This document shows, one piece after another, positions 1-6,241 of a DNA stretch of 11,231 bases. Both the position numbers and the translations under genes were made by a program. Position 1 is the first letter of the stretch. Each line of letters begins with the position of its first letter. The stretch is taken from NCBI GenBank assembly GCA_002068375.1, contig MVZL01000022.1:1-11231 (forward strand), read 5' to 3'. Source of the DNA: Tenericutes bacterium ADurb.BinA155. Lineage in GTDB: Bacteria; Bacillota_I; Bacilli_A; RFN20; CAG-826. The notes beneath the pieces are model-generated. The model was not told where the DNA came from. It made no database searches and was given only the letters and a program-made list of their open reading frames with translations.

Positions 1-938
1 TGGAGATACATCTTGGCGGCTTCGCGGCCGTTGCCGATCTTCTCGCCATTGATCTCGTACCAGTTGCCGGTCTTCTGGAGAAAGCCCTCTTGCTCGCCGA
101 GATCGAGGATCTCGCCATCGCGGGAGATACCATGACCATAAATCATATCGAGGATGCAGCTCTTAAACGGAGGTGCGACCTTATTCTTCACGACTTTGAT
201 CTTGACGGTGTTGCCGATGATATCGGAACCCGACTTGATCGCTTCGGCCCGACGGATATCAATCCGGATCGTCGCGTAGAACTTTAAGGCCCGACCACCG
301 GTCGTGACTTCGGGGTTGCCATAGACAATGCCCACTTTTTCACGGAGCTGGTTGATGAAGATCACGACGCATCCCGTCTTATTGAGGATGCCGGCGAGTT
401 TGCGCATCGCCTTCGACATCAAGCGGGCTTGTAAGCCGACTTGGTTATCGGCCATCACGCCATCGAGTTCGGCTTGCGGGACAAGGGCCGCCACCGAGTC
501 GACGATGATAATATCGATCGCACCCGATTGAGCGAGCATCTCGACGATTTCGAGGGCTTGTTCGCCCGAATCCGGTTGCGAGAGGATCAAATCATCAATA
601 TTGACGCCGAGCTTCGCGGCGTATTCCGGGTCGATCGCGTGTTCGGCGTCGACGAAAGCGGCCCGACCGCCCTTCTTCTGGGCTTCGGCGATCGCATGGA
701 GGGCCAAAGTGGTTTTGCCCGAGGATTCCGGTCCATAGATTTCGATGATCCGGCCTTTCGGATAACCGCCGACTCCTAACGCTTCATCGAGTAAGATCGA
801 TCCGCTCGAAATGGTATCAACGTCCACGTGCGGGCGTTCGCCTAAGCGCATGACCGCGCCTTTGCCATAGGCTTTTTCAATGCTCTTGATGGCCTCATCA
901 AGCGCTTTCGACTTTGCCGTATCAACTTTTTCAGCCAT
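1..938 (-). CDS. recA: RecA recombinase, 3' end beyond the window
   Basis: RecA forms ATP-dependent filaments on single-stranded DNA, drives homologous pairing and strand exchange, and stimulates LexA cleavage. 312 complete codons are visible from the ATG at 936-938; the family is about 340-350 residues, so only the acidic C-terminal tail is missing beyond base 1. The Walker A motif GPESSGKTT lies near residues 67-75, the strand-exchange core follows ([10 protein letters not shown], then the [16 protein letters not shown] segment), and the visible end ([18 protein letters not shown]) matches the RecA C-terminal domain. A strong AGGAGG site at 949-954 lies 10 bases before the start. It sits 58 bp after cinA, the pgsA-cinA-recA order common in Firmicutes. 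No Bacillus-type LexA box (CGAAC-N4-GTTCG) is visible in the 58-bp gap; a promoter there would be weak (TATTAA-like -10), so read-through from cinA is likely. Confidence 0.98.
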   Translation of the reverse strand, partial: MAEKVDTAKSKALDEAIKSIEKAYGKGAVMRLGERPHVDVDTISSGSILLDEALGVGGYPKGRIIEIYGPESSGKTTLALHAIAEAQKKGGRAAFVDAEHAIDPEYAAKLGVNIDDLILSQPDSGEQALEIVEMLAQSGAIDIIIVDSVAALVPQAELDGVMADNQVGLQARLMSKAMRKLAGILNKTGCVVIFINQLREKVGIVYGNPEVTTGGRALKFYATIRIDIRRAEAIKSGSDIIGNTVKIKVVKNKVAPPFKSCILDMIYGHGISRDGEILDLGEQEGFLQKTGNWYEINGEKIGNGREAAKMYL

Positions 939-996
939 AGTTTTTTGGCCTCCTAATTATTAATAGCCTTCAAAACGCAATTTGGACCGATAATCT

Positions 997-1482
997 TTAA
1001 TTCTTCGGCCCCCGTAAAACGAATAGGCACGAATCCATCATGACTTCCACCGCTTGTTCGCGAATCTCGTTTCGCGTTCCCTCGAAGTGGCACGGGAAGG
1101 TGTAGGTCCGATTTTTGAAGGCGATGCCGATATCGACGTCGCCGACTTTGGCGTAGCCGGGGCAAGTCGTCGGTCCCGCATTGCCCGTCACGGCAACGCA
1201 GAGGTCGACTTGAAGAGCTCTTGAGCCCCCTTCCGCCATCGCTTTCGCGACTTCGGTGGAGACGACGCCATACTGTGCGATCGTCTTGGCGGGGACATGG
1301 GCTAAAGCAATCTTTTCTTTCGGGTCATAGGTGATGAGACCACCCAGGTAGGCTTTGGACGCACCCGGGACTTCGCAAAAGCGAGCCCCGAAAAGTCCGG
1401 CCGTGAGGGATTCAACGGAACCGAGGGTGAAGCCTTGCTCCGTAAGCTCAGCCAAAAGTTCAGGGGCAAGGGATTTACTCAT
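997..1482 (-). CDS. pncC: CinA C-terminal-domain protein, nicotinamide-nucleotide amidase (PncC-like)
   Basis: This 161-residue protein is a stand-alone version of the CinA C-terminal domain, which deamidates nicotinamide mononucleotide to nicotinate mononucleotide and so recycles the NAD ligase by-product. Visible family signatures are SVESLTAG (residues 22-29, putative catalytic Ser25), GGLITYDPKEK (47-57, putative Tyr52 and Lys57) and VTGNAGP (98-104). Full CinA is about 410 residues; the N-terminal molybdopterin-binding-like domain is absent and there is no room for it, since pgsA ends at the start of this gene. The ATG at 1480-1482 is chosen because it has a GAGG site (TTGAGGCAAAG) just upstream and overlaps the pgsA stop by 8 bases, implying translational coupling; a start further upstream would add 13 residues unlike the family. 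Located between pgsA and recA, as in many Bacilli, where the full-length form (cinA) is usual. The substitution of NAGP for the usual IAGP is minor. Confidence 0.9.
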   Translation of the reverse strand: MSKSLAPELLAELTEQGFTLGSVESLTAGLFGARFCEVPGASKAYLGGLITYDPKEKIALAHVPAKTIAQYGVVSTEVAKAMAEGGSRALQVDLCVAVTGNAGPTTCPGYAKVGDVDIGIAFKNRTYTFPCHFEGTRNEIREQAVEVMMDSCLFVLRGPKN

Positions 1483-2107
1483 GCTTTGCCTCAACGAGGA
1501 CCTTGCGGTTTTGAATGACATAGATGATGCCGGAGATTAACGACATCGCGGTCGCTAAATAGACCAGGATCAATGAAATCCGCCACGCTCCCCAATTGGA
1601 ATCAAAATAGGAGAAAGGCCAATCGTTCAGCATCACCGCCGGAATCGCAACCATCTGGAAGACGGTCTTCATCTTGCCGAAGATGTTGGCGGCGATCACT
1701 TGGTTCTTTTGGACGGCGATGAGACGAAGGGCATCGACCACGAGGTCCCGGGCGATCATCACGATCACGCAGAAGACCGGGATGTACGTGTTTTGGCCGC
1801 TGAGGTAAGCCGCGGGGACCGCGAAATAGATCAGCATCGAATTCACTAAGAGCTTGTCGGCGATCGGATCGAGGAACTTTCCAAGGTCGGTGACCTGATG
1901 CCATTTCCGGGCGAGGTGACCGTCGAGATAATCGGTCGAAGCGGCGATGATGAAGACGATGCAGGCGCTTAAGGAGACCCAATTGATCGGGGTGTTCCCA
2001 ACCATCGGGGCCGCAAAATTCGGAATGAGCGAAATCACGAAGAGGGCAATCAAAAGGCCAACAATCAAAACGATGCGCGCCGTTGTGATTTTCGTGGGGA
2101 TGTTCAT
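1475..2107 (-). CDS. pgsA: CDP-diacylglycerol--glycerol-3-phosphate 3-phosphatidyltransferase
   Basis: PgsA is an integral membrane enzyme that joins CDP-diacylglycerol and glycerol-3-phosphate to give phosphatidylglycerol phosphate, the committed step to phosphatidylglycerol. The complete CDP-alcohol phosphatidyltransferase signature D-x2-DG-x2-AR-x8-G-x3-D-x3-D is visible with D59, D62, G63, A66, R67, G76, D80 and D84. Hydrophobic segments at about residues 10-28, 42-57, 85-105 and 165-195 fit a polytopic membrane protein; 210 residues is slightly longer than the usual 180-195. The ATG at 2105-2107 is preceded by a GAAGGGA Shine-Dalgarno-like site. Its start lies about 30 bases from the 3' end of the RNase P RNA with no terminator between, and its stop overlaps pncC by 8 bases. 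Probably co-transcribed with pncC and recA. Confidence 0.97.
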   Translation of the reverse strand: MNIPTKITTARIVLIVGLLIALFVISLIPNFAAPMVGNTPINWVSLSACIVFIIAASTDYLDGHLARKWHQVTDLGKFLDPIADKLLVNSMLIYFAVPAAYLSGQNTYIPVFCVIVMIARDLVVDALRLIAVQKNQVIAANIFGKMKTVFQMVAIPAVMLNDWPFSYFDSNWGAWRISLILVYLATAMSLISGIIYVIQNRKVLVEAKHE

Positions 2108-2136
2108 AACGTTCCCTTCTTTCTTGGATAACTGAG

Positions 2137-2476
2137 TGAGTATCCGACCCTATAAGCCATGTTATGTCGAGGACGACAATTTATCTCAGCCGAAGCTGGC
2201 TCCCTAAGTTTCGATTCACCTTGGGCGCTTCCCCTACCAAATTTGGGTTTCTCGCTTGTGGGGTTTGCCGCGTTGCATCTTGCTATCGCTAGCAAGCTCG
2301 TCTCTGTGGCACCTTGGGGTCTTTGATCCACGAGGGATCATCGGCCGCCGTTACGCGCTCCCGCGTACCTAGGGTTATTTCTTCCCCTAGCGCAATCACT
2401 ACACCCATCACAGGATGTGCGAGCATGGACTTTCCTCTACCACTCGAGGTGGCAGCAATCGTCCGGGTCGGAGTTC
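2137..2476 (-). ncRNA. rnpB: RNase P RNA, type B
   Basis: This is the catalytic RNA of ribonuclease P, which removes 5' leaders from pre-tRNAs. On the minus strand the universal 5' core GAGGAAAGTCCATGCTCGCAC is at 2417-2437, the P15-type segment with GAGCGAGAAACCC-like sequence and GGTAGGGGAA lies around 2229-2268, and the universal 3' core AACATGGCTTATAG lies at 2150-2163. The terminal P1 helix is visible as an 8-bp pairing of 2465-2472 with 2143-2150. The sequence between these blocks resembles the Bacillus-type (type B) RNA, but the total of about 340 nt is shorter than the roughly 400 nt of B. subtilis, implying trimmed peripheral helices. The ends are estimated from P1. It follows gpsB by only a few bases, as in B. 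subtilis. No U-tract terminator follows it before pgsA. Confidence 0.95.
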
Positions 2477-2480
2477 TCTT

Positions 2481-2843
2481 TTATTTGATCTTCGAAGGAT
2501 CGACTCCGCGCTTGTAGAGTTCCTTTTCGAGCGCGTTGATCCGTTGAATGAGATCGATGTTGCTGGAAGTGACCTGATCGGTGTCCTTAATTCCAGATAA
2601 GCGGGTTTTCATTTGTCCGTTTTCGATGTCGAGTTGGTGGTTCTGAGCCTTGAGTTTGTTCATGCCCAGTTCCAGCTCTTCGATGTAGCTTTTGGATTCT
2701 TTCATGTAACGATCAAACGCCGCATAGTCCGCGATGATGAGATCGAGGAAGTCATCCACTTCGTCGGGGCTATAGCCCTTGACGTTCGGGGTGAACTTTT
2801 TCGTCAGGATCTTGTCGCGGGTGAGGTTGAAATTCTCGTTCAT
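2481..2843 (-). CDS. gpsB: Cell division regulator GpsB (DivIVA family)
   Basis: GpsB is a small cytosolic, membrane-associated coiled-coil protein that docks penicillin-binding proteins to the division machinery. The N-terminal DivIVA/GpsB lipid-binding domain is clear: KFTPNVKGYSPDEVDDFLDLI (residues 16-36) matches the VKGY...VD.FLDMII.DY pattern of GpsB rather than the longer DivIVA. A coiled coil spans about 45-83, and a C-terminal segment SNIDLIQRINALEKELY (94-110) matches the GpsB trimerisation tail. At 120 residues it is a little longer than the 98 of B. subtilis. The ATG at 2841-2843 has an AGAGGT site upstream; the reading frame continues 56 codons upstream but that part is not GpsB-like and crosses the promoter. 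It lies just before rnpB, as in Bacillus. Its usual partner gene ponA is not next to recU here. Confidence 0.93.
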   Translation of the reverse strand: MNENFNLTRDKILTKKFTPNVKGYSPDEVDDFLDLIIADYAAFDRYMKESKSYIEELELGMNKLKAQNHQLDIENGQMKTRLSGIKDTDQVTSSNIDLIQRINALEKELYKRGVDPSKIK

Positions 2844-2859
2844 AAAAAATACCTCTTCG

Positions 2860-2888
2860 ATTATATCGAAGTAGGGTGAGCACTTCAA
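2860..2888 (-). promoter_or_regulatory. gpsB promoter with overlapping palindrome
   Basis: On the minus strand a TTGAAG -35 (2883-2888), a 17-bp spacer and a perfect TATAAT -10 (2860-2865) face gpsB. The -10 is embedded in the inverted repeat CTTCGAT-tat-ATCGAAG (2855-2871), and a direct repeat CGAAGT(A/T)GGG occurs at 2867 and 2889, 22 bp apart. The expected transcription start near 2853 leaves only about 10 bases of leader and falls inside the Shine-Dalgarno site, so either the leader is very short or another start is used. Confidence 0.55.
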
Positions 2889-2932
2889 CGAAGTTGGGAA
2901 GAAATATTCCCACTCAAGAAAGCAAGAACCGC

Positions 2933-2938
2933 TATAAT
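2933..2938 (+). promoter_or_regulatory. -10 box directly upstream of the exonuclease gene
   Basis: A perfect TATAAT lies 8 bases before the ATG at 2947. No Shine-Dalgarno sequence lies between, and no good -35 is seen at the proper distance. Transcription would begin at or 1-2 bases before the start codon, suggesting a leaderless message. Confidence 0.5.
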
Positions 2939-2946
2939 AAGAAATT

Positions 2947-3672
2947 ATGAAGGCGTTAGAAAAAGAACTTCGCGGGCACGATTGCCTCATTTTCTTGGAT
3001 TTGGAAGGCACCCAGTTCAGCCATGAGATGATTGAGATCGGGGCCTATAAGGTCTATCTCAACAAAGATTTAACCGTGAAGAAAGTCTTCGACGGTTATA
3101 CCTCCTACGTGAAGGCAAAGGCCAAAGTCGGCCGGGTTGTGACCGATCTCACCGGAATCACCGATGAGAAAATCAAAAAAGACGGAGTCCCCTTCCGCGT
3201 GATTCAGCAAGGTTTCCGCAAATACGTCGGCAAAGATTGGGGCAAATGCGTCTACGTAACCTTTGGTTCCCATGACCTTCGGATCATCATGCAAAGCGCC
3301 GATAACAATATGGATTCCTCGAGAGAAGAAGCCCGCTATGTCACCCATAATGCGTTCGATTTAAGCGAATTCATCGCCCGTTACATCAAGGACGATCATG
3401 GCAATTCGCTTTCGCTTACCAACTATCTCAAAGTCTTCAATGTCCCCTTTGAAGGCAAAGCCCATGACGCCTTGGCCGATGCCTATAACCTGATCGACCT
3501 CTATAAAGCGTTCTTGGCCCACCCCGAGATCGTCGAAGGCGAATATAAGAAAGTCTTAGCCAAGATGACCCATTTCCCTGTCCCGGTCATTCGGGTGCTT
3601 CAGAAGCTCAATAAAGGCGAAACCGTCACCCCGGACGATTACGAAAAGGAAATCAAAGAATCCCTCAAATGA
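2947..3672 (+). CDS. DEDDh-family 3'-5' exonuclease
   Basis: This 241-residue protein is a predicted DnaQ/RNase T-like exonuclease acting on DNA or RNA 3' ends with two metal ions. The catalytic set is complete: ExoI motif FLDLEGT with D18 and E20, ExoII GSHDL with D110, and ExoIII HDALAD with H173 and D178, the H-x4-D form that defines the DEDDh subgroup. The fold runs to about residue 195; the last 45 residues are a charged tail of unknown role. It resembles KapD-like exonucleases more than DNA polymerase proofreading domains, but I cannot assign a substrate. Its stop overlaps the recU start in ATGA (3669-3672), so the two are probably co-translated. The start has no Shine-Dalgarno site and a TATAAT sits 8 bases upstream. 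In Bacillus no such gene precedes recU. Confidence 0.85.
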   Translation: MKALEKELRGHDCLIFLDLEGTQFSHEMIEIGAYKVYLNKDLTVKKVFDGYTSYVKAKAKVGRVVTDLTGITDEKIKKDGVPFRVIQQGFRKYVGKDWGKCVYVTFGSHDLRIIMQSADNNMDSSREEARYVTHNAFDLSEFIARYIKDDHGNSLSLTNYLKVFNVPFEGKAHDALADAYNLIDLYKAFLAHPEIVEGEYKKVLAKMTHFPVPVIRVLQKLNKGETVTPDDYEKEIKESLK

Positions 3673-4262
3673 CGATCCATTATCCGAAAGGTATTAAACC
3701 GTTACCGGAAGCCAAGAAAGTTAAGAAGAGCAAGCTCCGGCTCGGTCATAGTGCCGCCAATCGCGGCATGGGCTTTGAAGCGGACATCAATGAATCGAAT
3801 GCCTATTATTTGGAGCACGATCTTTGTTTGGTGACCAAGCGTCCCACCCCGATCAACGTGGTCAAAGTCGACTACACCCATGGCGCCAAAATCACTCAGG
3901 CGTATTTTGAGACCCAATCCACCACCGACTATAACGGAGTCTATCAGGGCCACTACCTCGACTTCGAGGCCAAATCGACCCAATCGAAGACTTCTTTCCC
4001 TCTCCATAACATCCCGCAGCAGCAGATCGATCACTTAAAACGGGTCCTCCAGCATGGGGGCATCGCTTTCTTCATCATCAATTGCTACGCCTTAGGGGAA
4101 ACGTATATCCTCCCCGCGAAAGACGTGATCGAATTCTATACGGCGAAGCCGCGTTCAAGCATCCCGATGAAAGATATCATCACCAAAGGCTACAAAGTCA
4201 CCGAAGGTTATAACCCCCGGTACGATTATTTATCGGTCGTTAAAGCACACTTTTTGAAATAG
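3669..4262 (+). CDS. recU: Holliday junction resolvase RecU
   Basis: RecU is the Firmicutes-type Holliday junction resolvase, a homodimeric nuclease that cuts four-way junctions made during recombination and modulates RecA. The protein is 197 residues, close to the usual 200. Family features seen are the NRGMGFE segment (31-37), KRPTPINVV (57-65), STTDYNG (84-90), DFEAKST (98-104), and the C-terminal PRYDYLSVV. The active-site residues of the PD-(D/E)xK fold are D87, E100 and K102. The ATG overlaps the upstream exonuclease stop by 4 bases (ATGA); only a weak purine-rich site precedes it, which fits translational coupling. Its 3' end overlaps convergently with nth for 37 bases. In most Firmicutes ponA is adjacent; it is missing here. 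Confidence 0.97.
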   Translation: MTIHYPKGIKPLPEAKKVKKSKLRLGHSAANRGMGFEADINESNAYYLEHDLCLVTKRPTPINVVKVDYTHGAKITQAYFETQSTTDYNGVYQGHYLDFEAKSTQSKTSFPLHNIPQQQIDHLKRVLQHGGIAFFIINCYALGETYILPAKDVIEFYTAKPRSSIPMKDIITKGYKVTEGYNPRYDYLSVVKAHFLK

Positions 4263-4876
4263 AGGCAATGTTCGTGCAGCCCGCAGCGTGCGCACTCGGG
4301 CTTTTGGCTATGGCAGATCGCGCGGCCAAACGCGATGATTTGGTGATGGAGTTTGATGTAATCCTTCGGATCGAATTGCTTTTCAAGTTTCTTTTCGACG
4401 GTAAAAGGCTCATCGCTTTTCTTAGCGTAGCCTAAGCGAACCGCGACGCGATTAACATGGGTATCGACGGCGATTGCGGGAACGCCGGCGCACTCCGCGA
4501 GCACCACATTGGCGGTTTTGATTCCGACGCCAGGCAAACTCAAAAGATCTTCTTTTTTGAGGGGGACCGCGTTATCGAATTGGTTCACAAGGGCGTTCGC
4601 GAGATTCACGATGTTCTTCGCTTTGTTGTGATAGAGGCCAAGGCTCTCGATATAAGGCTCCACTTCTTTCACCGAGGCTTTCGCTAAAGCAAAGGGATCG
4701 GGGTAAGCCAAAAAGAGGGCAGGCGTGACTTGATTAACCGATTTATCGTTGGTCTGAGCGGATAAGGAGACCGCGATTAAGCACTCAAAAGGATTATGGA
4801 AATGAAGCGCGCATTTGGCATCGGCGAAGTTTGCGTCAAGAAAGGAAAGGACCGCTTCATTTTTTGTCATCGTCAT
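4226..4876 (-). CDS. nth: Endonuclease III, DNA glycosylase/AP lyase
   Basis: Nth removes oxidised pyrimidines from DNA and cleaves the abasic site, starting base excision repair. The helix-hairpin-helix motif LPGVGIKTANVV (114-125) carries the catalytic K120, and VDTH (137-140) carries D138, the same numbers as in E. coli Nth. The iron-sulphur loop C-x6-C-x2-C-x5-C is intact at C188, C195, C198 and C204. Length 216 is normal. Two starts are possible: ATG at 4874-4876, overlapping dnaD by 20 bases, or ATG at 4868-4870, which has better spacing from a GGGTGG ribosome site. It follows dnaD as in B. subtilis. The last 37 bases lie opposite the end of recU. Confidence 0.97.
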   Translation of the reverse strand: MTMTKNEAVLSFLDANFADAKCALHFHNPFECLIAVSLSAQTNDKSVNQVTPALFLAYPDPFALAKASVKEVEPYIESLGLYHNKAKNIVNLANALVNQFDNAVPLKKEDLLSLPGVGIKTANVVLAECAGVPAIAVDTHVNRVAVRLGYAKKSDEPFTVEKKLEKQFDPKDYIKLHHQIIAFGRAICHSQKPECARCGLHEHCLYFKKCALTTDK

Positions 4877-5531
4877 CCACCCATTTCGTCTTGGCGATCT
4901 CGATGGTTTTTTCGATGTCTTTGCTCCACTTGTCGTTCACGGCGGTGTAGCCTTCTTTCGCCACGTCTTCGCGGGCGCGGCCGCTCCGCAAGATCTTATC
5001 GATCGACTTCATGGTTCTTTTGCCGGCGGAGAGAGCGTCCTCTAAGGCGTCTTTGATCGCGGTTTCGCCATAGTTATCGTCAAGCCACGAAGAAATCGTA
5101 TCGAGTTCGATCGGGGAAAGGGTCCGATTCATCCGTTTCTCAAAATAGGCATAGAGGCGATTCAAGGTTTCGGCTCGCTCCGCCGAAAGGAGATTGGCCC
5201 GGTCCTTCGCTAAATCGAGCTCAAATTGCTTGTAGAGTTTTTTCTTGAGGGGTTCCAAGGAGGTTCGCATCCCGGGCTTATCCGGGCTCACTTCGTATTC
5301 GAGCAGGCCTTTTTTCACGAGCGAAACCAAGATCGCATCGATCGCGGCGGTCTTGTAGTTCATCTTGAGCGAAAGCAAATCGGCCGTCACCAGATCGTTG
5401 CCCCGTCTTAAAAGATGGTCGACCATCATGATGACCGAAAGCTCTTCTTCGGAGATTCCGAGTTTCTTGTAGTCGTCAAGTAAGATGTAGCGGAAATCCA
5501 CCGCTTGAATCGAATCCTGGGTCGCTGACAT
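4857..5531 (-). CDS. dnaD: DnaD-family replication initiation protein
   Basis: DnaD takes part in DNA remodelling and helicase loading at origins and at stalled forks in Firmicutes. The 224-residue protein has an N-terminal winged-helix DDBH1-like region (about 10-105) and a C-terminal DDBH2 domain (about 122-185) with FEKRMNRTLSPIELDTISSWLDD. The end of DDBH2 normally carries a conserved YxxxIxxxW motif; here the aligned residues are S176, I180 and G184 (KSIDKILRSG), so both aromatic residues are gone. A charged tail ends in an Asp/Lys run. It lies directly upstream of nth, as in B. subtilis, and 14 bases after the CCA-like gene. The ATG at 5529-5531 lacks a well-placed Shine-Dalgarno (an AAGG lies 12 bases away) and has TACAAT ending 6 bases before it. 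Confidence 0.9.
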   Translation of the reverse strand: MSATQDSIQAVDFRYILLDDYKKLGISEEELSVIMMVDHLLRRGNDLVTADLLSLKMNYKTAAIDAILVSLVKKGLLEYEVSPDKPGMRTSLEPLKKKLYKQFELDLAKDRANLLSAERAETLNRLYAYFEKRMNRTLSPIELDTISSWLDDNYGETAIKDALEDALSAGKRTMKSIDKILRSGRAREDVAKEGYTAVNDKWSKDIEKTIEIAKTKWVDDDDKK

Positions 5532-5545
5532 GACGTTATTGTACC

Positions 5546-6154
5546 TTACTTGGGCTCTTTAAGGAGTTCCATCTTCACTTTTTCGGGGTTGAGGGTGGAA
5601 AGAAGCGGCCGCAGTTTTTCGATGGCGGCTTTGCTTTTGGGTTCAATTGAGAAGCCCAATCTTTTGGCGAAACGCTCCGCCCGCAGAATCCGTAAGGGAT
5701 CTTCTTCGATCCGGGTTTCGGGGTCGCCGATAAAACGGATGAGGCCCGCTTTGAGGTCCTTTTGGCCCCCGCAATAATCCAAAACCTCATCCTCGGGAGT
5801 GATATAGAGGGCGTTGATCGTGAAGTCCCGCCTCAAATAGTCTTCTTTCGGATCTTTGATGAACGTGATGGAGTCGGGATGACGGTGATCAAGATAAGCC
5901 CCTTCTTTCCGGAAGGTGGTGATATCAATTTCGTTCGACCCCTCCATCACTTTGATCGAACCGAATTTCGCAAAGCGATATTGAGCCTGCGGAAGGAAGG
6001 CTTTTTCCTCGGCGGGGGTGGCGTCGGTCACGAAATCGTAATCGGCGTAGGGAATCCCTAAAAGATAGTCGCGCGAAGTCCCGCCAACCATATAAAGAAG
6101 ATAGCCATGGGCCTGGTAGATCGCGGCGTATTTGTTAAAAAGGGGATCCCGCAT
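5546..6154 (-). CDS. Short CCA tRNA nucleotidyltransferase-like protein (head and neck only)
   Basis: The sequence is a class II CCA-adding enzyme/poly(A) polymerase head: MVGGTSRDYLLG (22-33), the metal-binding D38-x-D40 pair, D77 in EIDITTFR, RRDFTINAL (108-116, sugar recognition) and EEDPLRILR (150-158, the EDxxR templating motif) with the neck helix RAERFAKRLGF. In tRNA metabolism this fold adds CCA to tRNA 3' ends. Firmicutes enzymes are about 400 residues, but this one stops at 202, just after the neck, so the body and tail that grip tRNA are missing. dnaD starts 14 bases later, so no leftover half is present and a simple frameshift does not explain it. The start ATG (6152-6154) has no Shine-Dalgarno; a TAAACT box ends 6 bases before it. 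It could be a working minimal enzyme, a partner of a second subunit elsewhere, or a remnant. All catalytic motifs being kept argues for a functional protein. Confidence 0.85.
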   Translation of the reverse strand: MRDPLFNKYAAIYQAHGYLLYMVGGTSRDYLLGIPYADYDFVTDATPAEEKAFLPQAQYRFAKFGSIKVMEGSNEIDITTFRKEGAYLDHRHPDSITFIKDPKEDYLRRDFTINALYITPEDEVLDYCGGQKDLKAGLIRFIGDPETRIEEDPLRILRAERFAKRLGFSIEPKSKAAIEKLRPLLSTLNPEKVKMELLKEPK

Positions 6155-6184
6155 AGGATTAGTTTACCATACTTTGTCTTGGGC

Positions 6185-6215
6185 AAAAGAAAAGCCCCGA
6201 CGAATCGGGGCTTTT
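6185..6215 (-). terminator. Rho-independent terminator after HU
   Basis: An 11-bp stem AAAAGCCCCGA / TCGGGGCTTTT closes a 4-base loop (6190-6215). On the minus strand it is followed by CTTTT, giving a U-rich tail. It lies about 27 bases after the HU stop and about 36 bases before the CCA-like gene start, separating the two units. The arms are T-rich on both strands, so it may work both ways. Confidence 0.9.
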
Positions 6216-6241
6216 GAGATTCTTTTTTCTAAGCGCTAAGC

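Noticed and set aside
441..779. Open frame on the plus strand
   Set aside because: It lies wholly opposite recA, whose minus-strand product is unmistakable; a mirror frame only.
939..996. LexA/SOS box before recA
   Set aside because: No CGAAC-N4-GTTCG-like sequence in the gap; nothing to support damage control here, although an unknown box type cannot be excluded.
2125..2131. rnpB terminator from the GGATA...TATCC repeat (about 2122-2146)
   Set aside because: Five pairs with a 10-base loop and no T-run; too weak to be called.
2104..2517. Open frames on both strands across the RNase P RNA
   Set aside because: The conserved RNA core, its P1 helix and 3' consensus explain the region; the frames have no start sites or family resemblance.
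5532..5545. Frameshift explaining the short CCA-like protein
   Set aside because: The 14 bases before dnaD and the dnaD frame itself contain no CCA body or tail sequence, so a point frameshift cannot restore full length.
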